Assembly (NCBI RefSeq): GCF_018282095.1
Contig: NZ_CP074131.1
Span: forward strand, 1 to 40,855
DNA: 40,855 nt
Reading direction: 5' to 3'
DNA from: Pseudovibrio brasiliensis
GTDB lineage: Bacteria > Pseudomonadota > Alphaproteobacteria > Rhizobiales > Stappiaceae
A model generated the notes under the pieces. It did no database searches and was not told where the DNA came from. It saw only the letters and a list, made by a program, of their open reading frames with translations. Shown here one piece after another: positions 40,597 through 40,855 of the stretch; position 1 is the stretch's first letter, and the number at the start of each line of letters is the position of its first letter. The position numbers and the translations under genes were made by a program.

Positions 40597-40855
40597 CCTA
40601 GGGCGCTTATGAAAACGGCTCCGCAGACGGCAATCTGCAGAGCCAGAATTCGAATAGGCAATCAGAGTGGCAACTCTGAAGTACCGTAACAGCAAATTTA
40701 CCGTACTTCTCCTTGCTGCAAAAATCAATCGCCTGACTTGTTAGGCGGACTGCTTTTTTGCGCCTTGCCTTCTGTTTCGCTGGATTATGTGGAGCACGAA
40801 TAACTTCGTGCGTTTTAAACGCGCTGTCTATCTGATGGCGTGAAGGGGTTCTGCT
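40597..40855. promoter_or_regulatory. repB-repC intergenic spacer with hairpins, probable ctRNA locus
   Basis: In repABC operons this spacer encodes a small counter-transcribed RNA that limits repC expression. Visible structures are GCAGA-CGGCAA-TCTGC, TCAGAGT-GGCA-ACTCTGA (40662-40679), CGCCTGACTTGTTAGGCG (40730-40747) followed by TTTTTT at 40754-40759, GCACGAA-TAAC-TTCGTGC (40794-40811), and AAGGGG (40843-40848) serving repC at base 1. The third looks like a plus-strand attenuator. The antisense promoter is not obvious, so the RNA itself is inferred. Confidence 0.6.

Overview
The window reads as one complete circular plasmid of about 40.9 kb from an alphaproteobacterium, opened at the first base of repC. 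The right end carries repA and repB, then a 259-base structured spacer. The last bases of the window supply a well-spaced ribosome binding site (AAGGGG, 40843-40848) for the ATG at base 1. Joining the ends therefore restores a repA-repB-spacer-repC operon. That replicon class is known only from Alphaproteobacteria. Base composition near 50% GC would suit a marine group such as Pseudovibrio/Stappiaceae, but the genus is a guess.

Layout. (1) 1-1275 repC, then a candidate centromere palindrome and a promoter/leader region to 2038. (2) 2039-31859, all on the plus strand, is a full P2-like contractile tail: tail-completion-like protein, V, W, J, I, a 1063-aa DUF4815-type protein, seven tail-fibre genes with six fibre-assembly genes (8676-24278), a lysis group (endolysin, holin-like, spanin-like), FI sheath, FII tube, E/E' with a -1 frameshift site, T tape measure, U, X and D. 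(3) 31860-35531 is a control and second-replication region: a small XRE repressor on the minus strand, a short plus-strand gene facing away from it, a second repC and an unknown gene. (4) 35537-37695 is a stability block: serine resolvase with a candidate res site, and hipBA. (5) 38077-40855 is the repAB part of the replicon.

I see no capsid, portal, terminase, head protease, integrase, transposase, relaxase or type IV secretion gene. If the window is the whole replicon, the plasmid encodes a headless contractile particle (a tailocin, R-type-pyocin-like) with its own lysis genes, not a packageable phage. Its standout feature is the fibre array. Seven fibres share one N-terminal docking region and most of a middle region but end in different tips. 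Six of the seven have a private assembly gene, and each of those six cassettes ends in a related hairpin terminator. Near-identical DNA at the cassette starts offers a route to gain, lose or reassort them.

Likely working model (inference): the XRE repressor binds CTATAG-centred sites at its own promoter region and at the promoter before the tail genes. On induction the tail, fibres and lysis proteins are made, cells lyse, and particles with different fibres are released. Replication (repABC plus a second repC), partition, multimer resolution and hipBA keep the plasmid in the population. Two terminators sit too close to the next gene for a promoter to fit, so read-through or antitermination probably sets the expression of fibre, lysis and sheath genes.
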